A DNA stretch of 47,236 bases from Ignisphaera sp. (GCA_025058535.1 JANXEL010000085.1:1-47236), one strand, 5' to 3'; positions 16,140-25,137 are shown, counted from the first letter of the stretch. Notes: generated by a model not told the origin, from the sequence alone. Program-made: numbers and translations.

Positions 16140-17241
16140 GTCCAACACCAGTGGGGAGAGGCTTCCTACCCGATATCTTATCAAAAACATGCACCTTATT
16201 TGGATTTACTGAGAGTCTAACCTTCGACCCAATGACAACATCGTCGTATATCGTAGTGTACACCTTCAGCACAACATCTCTGAAGACCCTTACATGGAGC
16301 GCCAGCCTGTCTCCAACAACCTCTATCACCTCGACGCTGCCCTCCACAGCCCCCTTTGCATCGATGGAGCCATCCTCGGGTCTGAAGCCTATGACAACCT
16401 CTCTATCCATCAAATTCTCCAGATTATAGAGCTTTGCTACATCATCTAGCGGTATTCTAAAGTTGCCGCTCTCAAGAATGAAGCTCCCACCGTATTTCCT
16501 TAGAACGCCCTCAATGAAGTTCATGGTCGGGCTTCCGATAAACTGTGCTACGAATAGGCTCTGGGGATTGTCATAGATCTCTATTGGTGTACCAACTTGC
16601 ACCAGCTTTCCCTTGCTCATTACTGCGATTCTATCAGAGAGCATCAATGCCTCCAACTGGTCGTGCGTAACGTACAGCATTGTGATACCTATCTTCCTCT
16701 GTATCTCCCTCAGCTCCCTTCTCATTTTCTCCCTCGTTCTAGCGTCCACCAGCGTCAGAGGTTCATCTAGAAGTAGAACTCTGGGTTCTACAACCATACA
16801 TCTAGCCAAGGCAATCTTCTGCTGCTCACTCAAACCAACTCTACCTGCTCTCTTCTCTAGATGTTCTGTAAGCTCTAGTACCTCAGCAACCTCTGAAACT
16901 CTTTTACCTACATCACTTGGAGAAATCCTTCTAATCTTTAGGCCGAACGCTATGTTTTCATAGACGCTCATGTGCGGAAACACTGCATACTCTTGAAATA
17001 CTAGACACACATCGCGTTTCTGTGGCGGTAAGTCCGTAACATCCTTTCCCCCAATATAGACCCTTCCTCTATCGGGTCTTTCCAAACCTGCTATAATTCT
17101 CAGTGTAGTTGTTTTACCACAGCCGGAGGGTCCTAGAAGGGTGAATATCTCGCCTCTGTAAACATCAAATGAAACGCCATCTACAGCCACAACATCGCCA
17201 AATCTCTTACTAACACTTTCTACTACTACATCAGCATTCAT
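16126..17241 (-). CDS. carbohydrate ABC transporter ATPase (MalK-like) with degenerate signature motif
   Basis: First ATPase of the importer, 371 residues. Walker A GPSGCGKT (37-44), Q-loop Gln83 (VFQEYAVFP), Walker B VLLLDE (155-160), H-loop His193 and a C-terminal regulatory domain are normal. The ABC signature is not: where MalK proteins have LSGGQQQRVALAR, this has VGLSEQQKIALAR (from about 135), lacking the glycine pair that contacts ATP. The D-loop also reads TLVDA in place of NLDA. The rest of the protein is well preserved, so this looks like functional divergence and not decay. It lies between the MalG-like permease and the second ATPase, whose signature is intact. Confidence 0.85.
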   Translation of the reverse strand: MNADVVVESVSKRFGDVVAVDGVSFDVYRGEIFTLLGPSGCGKTTTLRIIAGLERPDRGRVYIGGKDVTDLPPQKRDVCLVFQEYAVFPHMSVYENIAFGLKIRRISPSDVGKRVSEVAEVLELTEHLEKRAGRVGLSEQQKIALARCMVVEPRVLLLDEPLTLVDARTREKMRRELREIQRKIGITMLYVTHDQLEALMLSDRIAVMSKGKLVQVGTPIEIYDNPQSLFVAQFIGSPTMNFIEGVLRKYGGSFILESGNFRIPLDDVAKLYNLENLMDREVVIGFRPEDGSIDAKGAVEGSVEVIEVVGDRLALHVRVFRDVVLKVYTTIYDDVVIGSKVRLSVNPNKVHVFDKISGRKPLPTGVGHGIP

Positions 17242-17244
17242 GGT

Positions 17245-18111
17245 CTAGCCCCTCACCATACCGAATGTGAATCCAGTTACGAGGTGCTTTTGAATAGCAT
17301 AGCCTATAGCCACCGGTATGATGGAGCCTATTAGTGCTAGAGCTGCCTGGGGTCCAAAGAGCTGGCCAACAGCACCAACGTACTTACTTATGTGAACTGG
17401 TAGTGTGACGGCGCTTATATTTGTTAGCACTAGAGCGAATAGAAGTTCCGACCATGTTAGAAGGAATATGAATAGTCCAGCAACAACGAGACCCGGTCTA
17501 ACAAGCGGTAGAACCACCTTGAATACGACCTTGATCGGCGTTGCACCCTCCAGCATTGCAGCCTCTTCCCACTCAACTGGTACAGCATCTATGAATCCCT
17601 TCAGAATCCATATAGCATATGTTACTGTCACAGCTGAATAGAGAAACACCAGACCAAAGTAGGTATCGAGCAGCCCCAGATTCGAGTAGTAGACCATGAT
17701 TGGAGTGATGAAGATTGCTGGAGGGAGCATACGCGTCAGTAGAGTGAAGAATAGAGTGAATGGTCCTGGAGCTCTGTATCTGCTTGCTCCATAGGCTGTG
17801 AAGAACCCTATGAATACAGCTAGAAATGTTGTAGCGGCGGTGACTATCAAACTATTTATCAGTGGTTTTGTGGCAGGCTCTATTATAGCAGTAGCACCCA
17901 TAACACCATATCTCCCCAGGAGCTCCTCTGGTTTAAAGAGGAGCACAAAGTTATCTGTTGTTGGATTCTTTGGTACAAAGTACGACACTCTCCACTCAGC
18001 ATACGATTTAAATGCTAGAGACACAATCCAAGCTAGGGGGATTAGAGTCCACAGTGCAAATACTCCAATTACTATGTATTTAAGCGCCTTTGTGACTATG
18101 CGGAACTCCAA
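17245..18111 (-). CDS. MalG-like carbohydrate ABC permease
   Basis: Membrane subunit of 288 residues with six hydrophobic segments. The EAA loop EWEEAAMLEGATPIKVVFKVVLP identifies the carbohydrate type-I permease family. The start is TTG 18111, immediately after the stop codon of the MalF-like gene and preceded by GGTGAGGTAGG, a good ribosome binding site. Three bases separate its stop codon from the ATG of the first ATPase. Ligand unknown. Confidence 0.85.
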   Translation of the reverse strand: MEFRIVTKALKYIVIGVFALWTLIPLAWIVSLAFKSYAEWRVSYFVPKNPTTDNFVLLFKPEELLGRYGVMGATAIIEPATKPLINSLIVTAATTFLAVFIGFFTAYGASRYRAPGPFTLFFTLLTRMLPPAIFITPIMVYYSNLGLLDTYFGLVFLYSAVTVTYAIWILKGFIDAVPVEWEEAAMLEGATPIKVVFKVVLPLVRPGLVVAGLFIFLLTWSELLFALVLTNISAVTLPVHISKYVGAVGQLFGPQAALALIGSIIPVAIGYAIQKHLVTGFTFGMVRG

Positions 18112-18112
18112 C

Positions 18113-19003
18113 CTACCTCACCCTCTCAAAGAAATACCAGATGAATAGTCTTATCACCAGAGCCAGCATCACAAGCACCACTAAAGACATTGCTGCAGCA
18201 TAGGAGATATCTGTATACAGAACAGAGACACGGTAGATGTACAGAGATATTGTCTCTGTGGAGACTCCCGGTCCTCCTCCAGTCATCAGGTAGGCATAGT
18301 CAAACATCTTAAAGGCTTCCAGTGCTCTCAGAACTACGGCAACTATTATTAAAGGCTTTATGAGCGGCAGCCTTATTCTCCAGAATATAGTAAAGCTGCT
18401 AGCACCTAGAACCTGTGCGGCTTCAACCAGTCTCCTGGGTACTGCTGAAAGGGCTGAGTACAGTATTAGAAAGATGAATGGAGTCCACTGCCATATGTCT
18501 GCAATAATGAGAGCTGTGAATGCCAGCCTCGGATTTAAGAACCACGTTATTCGAAGCGCATCATCACCCAGTACAGCCCTTAGAAAAACATTGTTCACAG
18601 GACCGTAGGGCTGGAACATTAGGTAGAAGACTGAGGCAACTATAACCGGGGGGAGCATGAGGGGATATATGATTAGGGAAAGCACGGCTTTTTTACCTGT
18701 GAATTCCCCAAGCATCAGATAGGCTAGTAGCAGGCCTAGTAGGAACTCTATAGAAACTGTGGACACTGTGTATATCACTGTGTTGGTCAATGCATTAACA
18801 AACCTAGCATCCCCCAGGGCCCTTACAAAGTTAGCTACTCCAACAAATGCTGCCTCCCACCAGTCTATTCCCATTGCAGGTGACCATTTAAGAAATGCTA
18901 GGTAGATCATAATTGCAAAGGGAATTATTAGTATGGCATTCAATAGAATATTTAGTGGCAGCGTTGCCAAGAGCTTTACCGATCTAGCCATCTCTCTAGA
19001 CAT
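18113..19003 (-). CDS. MalF-like carbohydrate ABC permease
   Basis: Membrane subunit of about 296 residues with six predicted helices and the EAA loop VEAAQVLGASSFTIFWRIRLP. It lacks the long extra loop of enteric MalF, as is usual for archaeal homologs. ATG 19003 has GGTG six bases before it; GTG 19012, three codons earlier, is an alternative because a TATA element at about 19032-19040 predicts a transcript start close to 19010. The gene therefore seems to have its own promoter, 260 bases beyond the binding-protein stop codon. Confidence 0.85.
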   Translation of the reverse strand: MSREMARSVKLLATLPLNILLNAILIIPFAIMIYLAFLKWSPAMGIDWWEAAFVGVANFVRALGDARFVNALTNTVIYTVSTVSIEFLLGLLLAYLMLGEFTGKKAVLSLIIYPLMLPPVIVASVFYLMFQPYGPVNNVFLRAVLGDDALRITWFLNPRLAFTALIIADIWQWTPFIFLILYSALSAVPRRLVEAAQVLGASSFTIFWRIRLPLIKPLIIVAVVLRALEAFKMFDYAYLMTGGGPGVSTETISLYIYRVSVLYTDISYAAAMSLVVLVMLALVIRLFIWYFFERVR

Positions 19004-19271
19004 GTTAGGCACCAGTAATACTAATCATGTGCTTAAATATTGATGTACGGAAAGAGGGTTAATATAAGTATATGATAAAACAAGTTCGATTTAATGATTG
19101 TGGTATTATCATAGGCTTAGAGAGAGTTTTGGTCTGCCTTCATAGATAGGTGCTGCATAGCGCTCATCGCATCTGTGTAGGATTGGGAGAAAAGTTTCGG
19201 AACTATTTCTATCGGAGTAGTCACTTCGTAGAATGGTTGTAAAAAAGTGGTTGTGCTAGTTTTATTCAGCC

Positions 19272-20984
19272 TTACTTCATGTATCCTTTGGCTCTCCAAA
19301 CACTTTTAACATTCTCTGGGAATAGCTGCGCGAGTGCCCTCCACGCCTCGAGCTGCGCATCTCTACCGTACTTCTTTGTTATTGAATCCCATTCGGCTGA
19401 TATGTCGCTCAAAGCTCTTTCAGGATCCTTTAACCCAGCAGCTACGTTGTTTACCTCTGTGGTGAGCTTCGAGAGGTACTCTGTACCACCTCTAATTAGA
19501 ATGTCTGGGTAGGATATCTCTATGCTTCTCATGTATGCGTCGAGGAACTCCTCTCCGTAGCCCTCTGCAGATTTGGCCCTGTATCGTGGATCTGTAAACC
19601 AGCACGCTCTAAATAGATCGAGAATCACACCGGTGAGCACCATGTCAAGCCCTGTGTCGGGTGCTGTAGCAAATTGTAGAAACAGATATGCTACCTCAGG
19701 ATGGGCGCTATAGTTGGACACTATTCCAACCCAGTTTACAGGATTAGGTGCAGCCTTGTTGACAATTCTTCTTCCTCCAACTTCAACTTCTACTCCTGGC
19801 ATCAGAGCGGTTCCTACATTTCCTCTAACTGCTGAGGTGGGTCTCATAGCCTCTTTTGTTAGTGAGGGCCAAGCAGCTGTGAAGACAGTTTCGCCCTTTA
19901 CGAACTTATCGTACAGATCGGCCCATGCAGCGCTTATAGCCTCGGGAGGCATGTACGGCTTCATCCTCAATATTATGTCAAATGCATACCTCCCTTCAGG
20001 GGACTCCACCTTTGGATCCATGGTCTCTAGATCAAATGGTATCCCTCCAGCCTCCACAAATATGTTGAACCATGTTATGTATGCAGCAAATGCGGGCTCT
20101 AGGTAGAAGTAAGCACCCCAGACTCTCCCCCCGCTGGGAGCTGTTAGCCTCAGCTCTGTAAAGAATCTAGCCATATCTATAAGCTCCTCCCATGTGTCTG
20201 GAACCTTGAGCGGCTTTCTGTACTGTGCCTCGAATTCCTTTCTATAGGTTTCACTGGTAAGTAGATCCTTTCTATAGGATAGTGTGAATACATCTGAATC
20301 GAGAGCTAGGGAATGCCTTCTCCCTTTGTATATGGTTACGTAGGAGCCCAGGGGCTCTATAGGTGCACAGGGGCCTACATACTCGGGATCATATCTTGCG
20401 TAGAATTCATCGAGAGGCCTAGCTAAGCCAGCTTCAACTATATCTCCTAGCCACGTACTAAATATCGTCACAGCATCGAACGCGCCCGTCTTTGTTACAG
20501 CTTCCGACATGGCCTTCGTATACACATCCGGCTCTGTACCAAGTGTAATTAATTCAACTCTTACTTCAGGTACGTACTTGCTCCACAGCTCTATAGCCTT
20601 CTCAAGGTTAGCTCGAGATCCGGCTACATGGAGTATCCTAATCGTTGTACCAGGGGCTATAACGCCCTTATTTAGAAGGTCACGCACACCTGCTATTGCT
20701 CTCGAAGCAGCACCGCTTAGCCCGGGAATAGGTGTTGGCGCTGGCGTAGGTGTTGGTGTAACTGTAACAGTTCTGGTTACTGTTACGGTCCTCTCAACGG
20801 TTTCTCTAATAATTTCAGCAGGCTTTGTCAGGTAGCCTAAAGCGTAGCCTACTCCAATACCTACGGCTGCTGTACCGAGAGCTATGAGAAATGTCCTCCT
20901 TGCTTTATCCACAGAATTTTGTCTACTGCTTTGACCCTCCGGAGCAGGGTCGCTCTTATCAACATTATCGCTACAGCAGGTCAT
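19272..20984 (-). CDS. carbohydrate-binding protein of an ABC importer, with Tat-type signal
   Basis: Extracellular solute-binding protein of 570 residues. The N-terminus is unusually long and polar, then has ARRTFLIALG (Arg29-Arg30), a twin-arginine motif, followed by a glycine-rich membrane helix to about residue 52. A Thr/Val and Pro/Thr stalk (TPTPTPAPTPIPG, about 76-88) leads to the binding domain, so the protein is probably anchored by an uncleaved N-terminal helix. This contrasts with the C-terminal anchor of the Opp-type protein in the same window. tatA and tatC lie only 2-3 kb away. First gene of the importer cluster, with its own promoter at 21018-21026. The sugar is unknown. Confidence 0.85.
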   Translation of the reverse strand: MTCCSDNVDKSDPAPEGQSSRQNSVDKARRTFLIALGTAAVGIGVGYALGYLTKPAEIIRETVERTVTVTRTVTVTPTPTPAPTPIPGLSGAASRAIAGVRDLLNKGVIAPGTTIRILHVAGSRANLEKAIELWSKYVPEVRVELITLGTEPDVYTKAMSEAVTKTGAFDAVTIFSTWLGDIVEAGLARPLDEFYARYDPEYVGPCAPIEPLGSYVTIYKGRRHSLALDSDVFTLSYRKDLLTSETYRKEFEAQYRKPLKVPDTWEELIDMARFFTELRLTAPSGGRVWGAYFYLEPAFAAYITWFNIFVEAGGIPFDLETMDPKVESPEGRYAFDIILRMKPYMPPEAISAAWADLYDKFVKGETVFTAAWPSLTKEAMRPTSAVRGNVGTALMPGVEVEVGGRRIVNKAAPNPVNWVGIVSNYSAHPEVAYLFLQFATAPDTGLDMVLTGVILDLFRACWFTDPRYRAKSAEGYGEEFLDAYMRSIEISYPDILIRGGTEYLSKLTTEVNNVAAGLKDPERALSDISAEWDSITKKYGRDAQLEAWRALAQLFPENVKSVWRAKGYMK

Positions 20985-21017
20985 GCCTATCCCCAGAATA
21001 CTCTATTTAGAAAACAA

Positions 21018-21026
21018 TTTATAAAT
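21018..21026 (-). promoter_or_regulatory. TATA box of the sugar-importer operon
   Basis: Read on the minus strand as ATTTATAAA, a strong archaeal TATA box. It predicts a transcript start near 20996, 12 bases before ATG 20984. Confidence 0.55.
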
Positions 21027-21117
21027 ACACAATAGATCTAGTTCGATTAGGGTTTCTTATTCGCTACCTTCAGAGGTCAAAGCATTAAAAATATTTGAAG
21101 TGCTTGTAGCTTGACGT

Positions 21118-21855
21118 CTATATGTGGCTAATGTTGAAAACCTGCTTTGCATTTTTATACAGTATGAGCTCTCTAACTTCATCGGAAACCTTTAGACCTT
21201 CTAATTTAGCAAATTCTACAGGAACATTCTCTATGAGGTCAGTTCCAAACAACACCTTGTTCGGCACCTCCCTTATAAATACTGCTAGATCATATACATG
21301 GCTCCAAGATGTTTCAAGGTATATATTGTTGTACTTCTTTGCCAGCCATAGTGCGGCTGAGGCGTATACACCAAAGCCTGCGTGAGCCAGTATAAGCTTA
21401 ACCTCAGGGAATTCTTCAGCTCTTGGAGCTACGCCTATGGGGTCTGAAAACGGCCCTGGGCCAGTGTGTATCATTAGTGGAACTCTGTATTTCGCAGCAT
21501 ATTCAAAGAGTATAGATGCGCTGGGGTTCGCTGGGGCGACTGCATGACCAGCTGTGTGGAGCTTTATTGCAACAAAGTTTAGTGATCCGAGCACTCTTGT
21601 GAGCTCTTTAGCTACAAACTCCCTCTCTAGACGGGGGTTTATGTTCGCCATTCCGAGGATCCTTCTATTTGTTTTTATGGATAGGCTGTGAATCCTGTTG
21701 TGAACATCAACAACGTCTGGTGCACCTGGAAAAGGCTGGACGACTGCAACGGCTACTCCGTACCTATCTATGTATCCGAGTAGCTGCTCTTCAGTAATTC
21801 TCTCACCAAAAATTCTGCACTCGCCTAGATGCATATGTGCGTCTATGATCTTCAT
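21118..21855 (-). CDS. amidohydrolase-family TIM-barrel hydrolase
   Basis: Metal-dependent hydrolase of 245 residues (amidohydrolase 2 / COG2159-like). The first metal site is DAHMHLGE at residues 5-12. Other ligands appear to be His in KLHTAGH, His in MIHTGPG, His in LILAHAGFG, and Asp in LFGTDLIENV. Relatives include decarboxylases and sugar-lactone hydrolases. Beside a sugar importer, an FAH enzyme and a dehydrogenase, a lactonase role is attractive but not proven. It is transcribed divergently from the alcohol dehydrogenase at 21968, with a TATA-like gtatttaaa (minus strand, about 21885-21895). Confidence 0.75.
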   Translation of the reverse strand: MKIIDAHMHLGECRIFGERITEEQLLGYIDRYGVAVAVVQPFPGAPDVVDVHNRIHSLSIKTNRRILGMANINPRLEREFVAKELTRVLGSLNFVAIKLHTAGHAVAPANPSASILFEYAAKYRVPLMIHTGPGPFSDPIGVAPRAEEFPEVKLILAHAGFGVYASAALWLAKKYNNIYLETSWSHVYDLAVFIREVPNKVLFGTDLIENVPVEFAKLEGLKVSDEVRELILYKNAKQVFNISHI

Positions 21856-21967
21856 TGGCCACCACAGCTATAGAGAGATCCATACCGGTTTAAATACTGT
21901 TTATAGAAACTGTATTATTCTGTGCTTAAAAATCCATAAAGAGATGTGGTAAAGGGGTGTGTGAGGT

Positions 21968-22999
21968 ATGCCTACGAGAGGGAGGGCGGCGATATTCAGA
22001 GAGGCTAGAAAGCCTCTCCCTATTGAAGAGGTAGAGTTTCCAGACCCTAAATACGATGAGGTTCTGATTAGGGTTAGAGCTGTTGGTGTCTGCCACACGG
22101 ATCTGGCGACCATTGATGGGGAGTTCCCTCCACCTCCACTTATGCCCACGGTGCTAGGGCACGAGATAGCAGGCGAGGTACACCTAGTTGGAGAAGGTGT
22201 TAAGAACACTAAGCCAGGTGATAGAGTAGTCCTATCATGGCTATGGCAAACCTGTGGAAAGTGCCGGTACTGCTTGAGAGGTGATGAGCAGCTCTGTGAA
22301 CACCTGGTTGAGACGGGGAGGCATGTGTACGGAGGCTATGCTGAGTACGTGCTTGCTAAGGCGAGTCATGTGATCAGTATTCCACCAAATGTTGCGTGGG
22401 AACACGCACCAGCTGCTACAGACGCTATTGCTACACCGTTCAAGGGTTTGAGGGTAGCAGGAGCTAGGGAAGGTGATGTAGTGGTCGTATGGGGAGTAGG
22501 TGCGCTAGGCTTCAATGCTATACAGGTTGCTAGAGCAAAGGGGTGCACAGTTATAGCTGTTGGACGCTCTGAATTCAAGCTTCAGAAGGCTAGGGAGGTT
22601 GGAGCAGATGTGGTCGTAAATGCATCTAAGGAAGATCCCGTGGAGACCATTAAGAGGGTCTCCGGTGGGGGTGCTGATATAATTCTGCAGCTTGTTCCAA
22701 CCGATGTCAGAACCTATGAACAGGCGTTCTACGCGTTGAGGAGAGGAGGCACCCTAGTGCTACTAGGGTATCCACCTGGAAAGCTGTGCCTACCTGTAAT
22801 TGAGTGGGGTCTAGACGAGAAAAAGGTGGTAGCGTCGCTAGCATTTACAAGGTACGATATAAGTGAAAGTTTGAGACTGATAGCGCAGGGCAAGGTAAAA
22901 CCTGTTGCAACTACGTATCCCGGGTTGGATAGTATAAATAGAGCTCTCGATGATTTGAGAGAGGGTAGGGTTTTAGGAAGACCTGTTCTGCTAATGTAG
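21968..22999 (+). CDS. zinc-dependent alcohol dehydrogenase (MDR family)
   Basis: NAD(P)-dependent oxidoreductase of 343 residues. Catalytic zinc ligands are Cys42 (GVCHTD) and His65-Glu66 (LGHE). The structural zinc site is C96, C99, C102 and C110. The Rossmann glycine motif is VWGVGALGFNAIQVA. Substrate cannot be deduced; a sugar or aliphatic alcohol are both possible. A TATA-like gcttaaaaat at about 21922-21931 and a GGGGTG upstream support ATG 21968. Its divergent position next to the amidohydrolase suggests the two share a pathway. It converges with tatC across 27 bases. Confidence 0.85.
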   Translation: MPTRGRAAIFREARKPLPIEEVEFPDPKYDEVLIRVRAVGVCHTDLATIDGEFPPPPLMPTVLGHEIAGEVHLVGEGVKNTKPGDRVVLSWLWQTCGKCRYCLRGDEQLCEHLVETGRHVYGGYAEYVLAKASHVISIPPNVAWEHAPAATDAIATPFKGLRVAGAREGDVVVVWGVGALGFNAIQVARAKGCTVIAVGRSEFKLQKAREVGADVVVNASKEDPVETIKRVSGGGADIILQLVPTDVRTYEQAFYALRRGGTLVLLGYPPGKLCLPVIEWGLDEKKVVASLAFTRYDISESLRLIAQGKVKPVATTYPGLDSINRALDDLREGRVLGRPVLLM

Positions 23000-23026
23000 C
23001 ACCTCGGTTGGAGCTAAGATACAACA

Positions 23027-23806
23027 TCAATACTTTTTCCCTACCTTTGATGCGAGAAGCTCTGCAGCTATGCACAGGATAAGAGGAGGTCCCATAATAA
23101 GGAGGGCGGTAACCGGTGTTGGATCTGGGGTGAGCACAGCCAGTGCAGCATATCCTATGACAACTATATACCGCCAATGTCTCCTTATATGCAAATCTAT
23201 GTGGAAAACTCTATTGAGGATGTATATTGCTAAGGGTATGAGAAAGCCCACCACTGTTGCAAGTACTGAGAACACTATGAATTCATAGAGATCAGCAACA
23301 TTTATGTATGGTTCAACGCCTAGCACAGCGCCAAAGTACAGCATTATTCTTATGGTTATAGGTGATATAACTATAAAGCCGTACAGCAGACCTCCGTAGA
23401 ATAGTCCGGCTATGGACAGCATTATTTTCACAGCAGTTCTCCTTTCACTGGGGTAGAGAGCGGGTCTCAAGTACCTGTAGAAGAGGTAGAGAGATATGGG
23501 GGAGCTGAATAGAATACCGAAGAAGAGAGCTGAAGCGAGAACCACCCTCACAGGGCCTGTGGGAGAACCTGCGATAAGAGTTACTGAGCTGGAGTTTCCG
23601 AGCCGCATCCAGGAGGCTACTGCTTCCGTGACTGTGCTCTCCATTGATTGTTTTAGTAGGTAGAATGAGAGAGGCACACCCTTGGTCAGGCCTGTTGGCA
23701 CTAATAAGATTAGAATTGAAGCTAGTGTGACGATGACTATATTTCTGAGGGTTTTAACGAATTCTACAGCTTCCCTCCAGAGCTCTTCCACACTATCGTT
23801 GGACAT
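23027..23806 (-). CDS. tatC: Sec-independent protein translocase TatC
   Basis: Multi-spanning core of the twin-arginine translocon, 259 residues. Six hydrophobic segments are visible. The conserved block SPISLYLFYRYLRPALYPSERR corresponds to the TatC loop that contacts twin-arginine signal peptides, with its Pro, Phe and Glu. The long first extracytoplasmic loop (about 30-85) is also typical. It follows tatA by 50 bases on the same strand and is probably co-transcribed with it. Together they form a minimal archaeal TatAC system; no tatB is seen or expected. Confidence 0.9.
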   Translation of the reverse strand: MSNDSVEELWREAVEFVKTLRNIVIVTLASILILLVPTGLTKGVPLSFYLLKQSMESTVTEAVASWMRLGNSSSVTLIAGSPTGPVRVVLASALFFGILFSSPISLYLFYRYLRPALYPSERRTAVKIMLSIAGLFYGGLLYGFIVISPITIRIMLYFGAVLGVEPYINVADLYEFIVFSVLATVVGFLIPLAIYILNRVFHIDLHIRRHWRYIVVIGYAALAVLTPDPTPVTALLIMGPPLILCIAAELLASKVGKKY

Positions 23807-23856
23807 CCGCCTAGACCGTGGTCCAGATGTAGTCTGGCTGGATTAGTGATGCTGAT

Positions 23857-24075
23857 CTACTCTTCTTTTCTCTGTTCGGCTTTCAAACTCTTCTTAACCT
23901 CCTCTGTGGTCTCCTCTGTCTCCTGCATTGCTCTTCTGAACTCTTTTATAGCCTTGCCCAAATCTCTCATTATCTGTGGTAGCCTTGAGGGAACGATTAG
24001 TATAAGAACGATTAGAATTATTAGGAACGCTATTTCCCAGAACCCTATTGCTTGTGCAATATATGTCCGAATCAT
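23857..24075 (-). CDS. tatA: Sec-independent protein translocase TatA
   Basis: Small pore-forming component, 72 residues from ATG 24075. An N-terminal helix (IGFWEIAFLIILIVLILIV) is followed by the hinge PSRLPQIMRDLGKAIKEFRR, a classic TatA amphipathic helix, and a highly charged tail. Upstream in-frame ATG 24087 and TTG 24093 are less likely: GGTG stands six bases before ATG 24075, and a TATA element at 24118-24125 predicts a start near 24095. It lies directly upstream of tatC and downstream of the KDG kinase gene. Confidence 0.9.
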   Translation of the reverse strand: MIRTYIAQAIGFWEIAFLIILIVLILIVPSRLPQIMRDLGKAIKEFRRAMQETEETTEEVKKSLKAEQRKEE

Positions 24076-24147
24076 GGGATTCACCATGCACAACTATGGG
24101 ATTCTTAGGTTAGAGGGTTTATATTTCTTTACGATACATAATACGCT

Positions 24148-25137
24148 CTACCTCAGAACCACGCCACCTTTGAATGACTCCAGAAATGCATTTAGATCCC
24201 TCCATGAGGGCTGAGCCTCAACGTCACCTCTAACTGTAACCACCAGAGCTCCAGCAGCTGCTGCGTAGAGCAGTGCTTGATCCACGGTCATTCCCCGGTA
24301 CACAGAGGCTAGAAAAGCTGCATTAAATGCATCTCCAGCGCCAATAACATCCTCCACAATGGGTATCTTGAATGCCTCAACCCTGTGCTCATTCCCCTTG
24401 GAATCATAGGCAATGGCACCCTTATCGCCAAGCTTTACAACAACAATCTCACACCCCCTGTCTAGAATATTTGAAACTGCCTCCTTTATGGGCTGGCTTG
24501 GGAACAGAATTTCTAGATCCTTAGGATTTGTGAACACTATCTTTGCTTGAAGGAATGGTGTAAGCGAGCTTCTGGCTTTTGAGGCGTCCCTCCACAGCTT
24601 CATGCGAATGTTTGTATCGAACACAATGTCCAAGCCGCTGGATTTTGCAATTCTATACATTTTATCCACAGCGGTGTAGCAAGAGCTGCTGAGGGCGGGT
24701 GTAATCCCTGTGAGAATTACACCTCTCGAGCTTAGCACGTACTCCTCATCTACATCATCAGGGGATAACCTACTTGCAGCTGAGCCGTGCCTATAGTAGA
24801 ACACAGTTGATTCTCCTGGTACTGGAAAATGGCGCTGTATAAAGTATATACCCGTAGGAGCTGAATCGTCCAGCTTAACCCTCGATACATCAACACCCTC
24901 TCCCCTCAAAAAATTTGTGATAAGCTTACCGAATTCATCATCACCAACTCTAGTTACTATACCGGTTTTGAACCCCAGCTTGGTCAAACCAATAAGCATA
25001 TTAGCCTCAGAACCTGCAACGTGCACCTCAAAGTACTTTACGTATCTCAGAGGCCCGGGTGATACAGCATTGAATTGAACCATTACCTCGCCTACTGAGA
25101 TGAAATCGAGCTTCACTGAAACCCCCGTTTGCTTCAT
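24148..25137 (-). CDS. kdgK: 2-keto-3-deoxygluconate kinase (PfkB family)
   Basis: Cytoplasmic ribokinase-fold sugar kinase, expected to phosphorylate 2-keto-3-deoxy-gluconate and probably -galactonate in the semi-phosphorylative Entner-Doudoroff pathway. Strong resemblance to the Sulfolobus enzymes is visible in FNAVSPGPLRYV, HVAGSEAN, TGIYFIQR, GSAASRLSP and DTNIRMKLW. The PfkB C-terminal signature has the catalytic Asp in VIGAGDAFNAAF. Length of 329 residues is normal. ATG 25137 sits at the transcript start predicted from the aataagtatt element near 25157-25165, so the mRNA is probably leaderless. No other pathway enzyme except the FAH protein and dehydrogenases is in view. Confidence 0.85.
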   Translation of the reverse strand: MKQTGVSVKLDFISVGEVMVQFNAVSPGPLRYVKYFEVHVAGSEANMLIGLTKLGFKTGIVTRVGDDEFGKLITNFLRGEGVDVSRVKLDDSAPTGIYFIQRHFPVPGESTVFYYRHGSAASRLSPDDVDEEYVLSSRGVILTGITPALSSSCYTAVDKMYRIAKSSGLDIVFDTNIRMKLWRDASKARSSLTPFLQAKIVFTNPKDLEILFPSQPIKEAVSNILDRGCEIVVVKLGDKGAIAYDSKGNEHRVEAFKIPIVEDVIGAGDAFNAAFLASVYRGMTVDQALLYAAAAGALVVTVRGDVEAQPSWRDLNAFLESFKGGVVLR

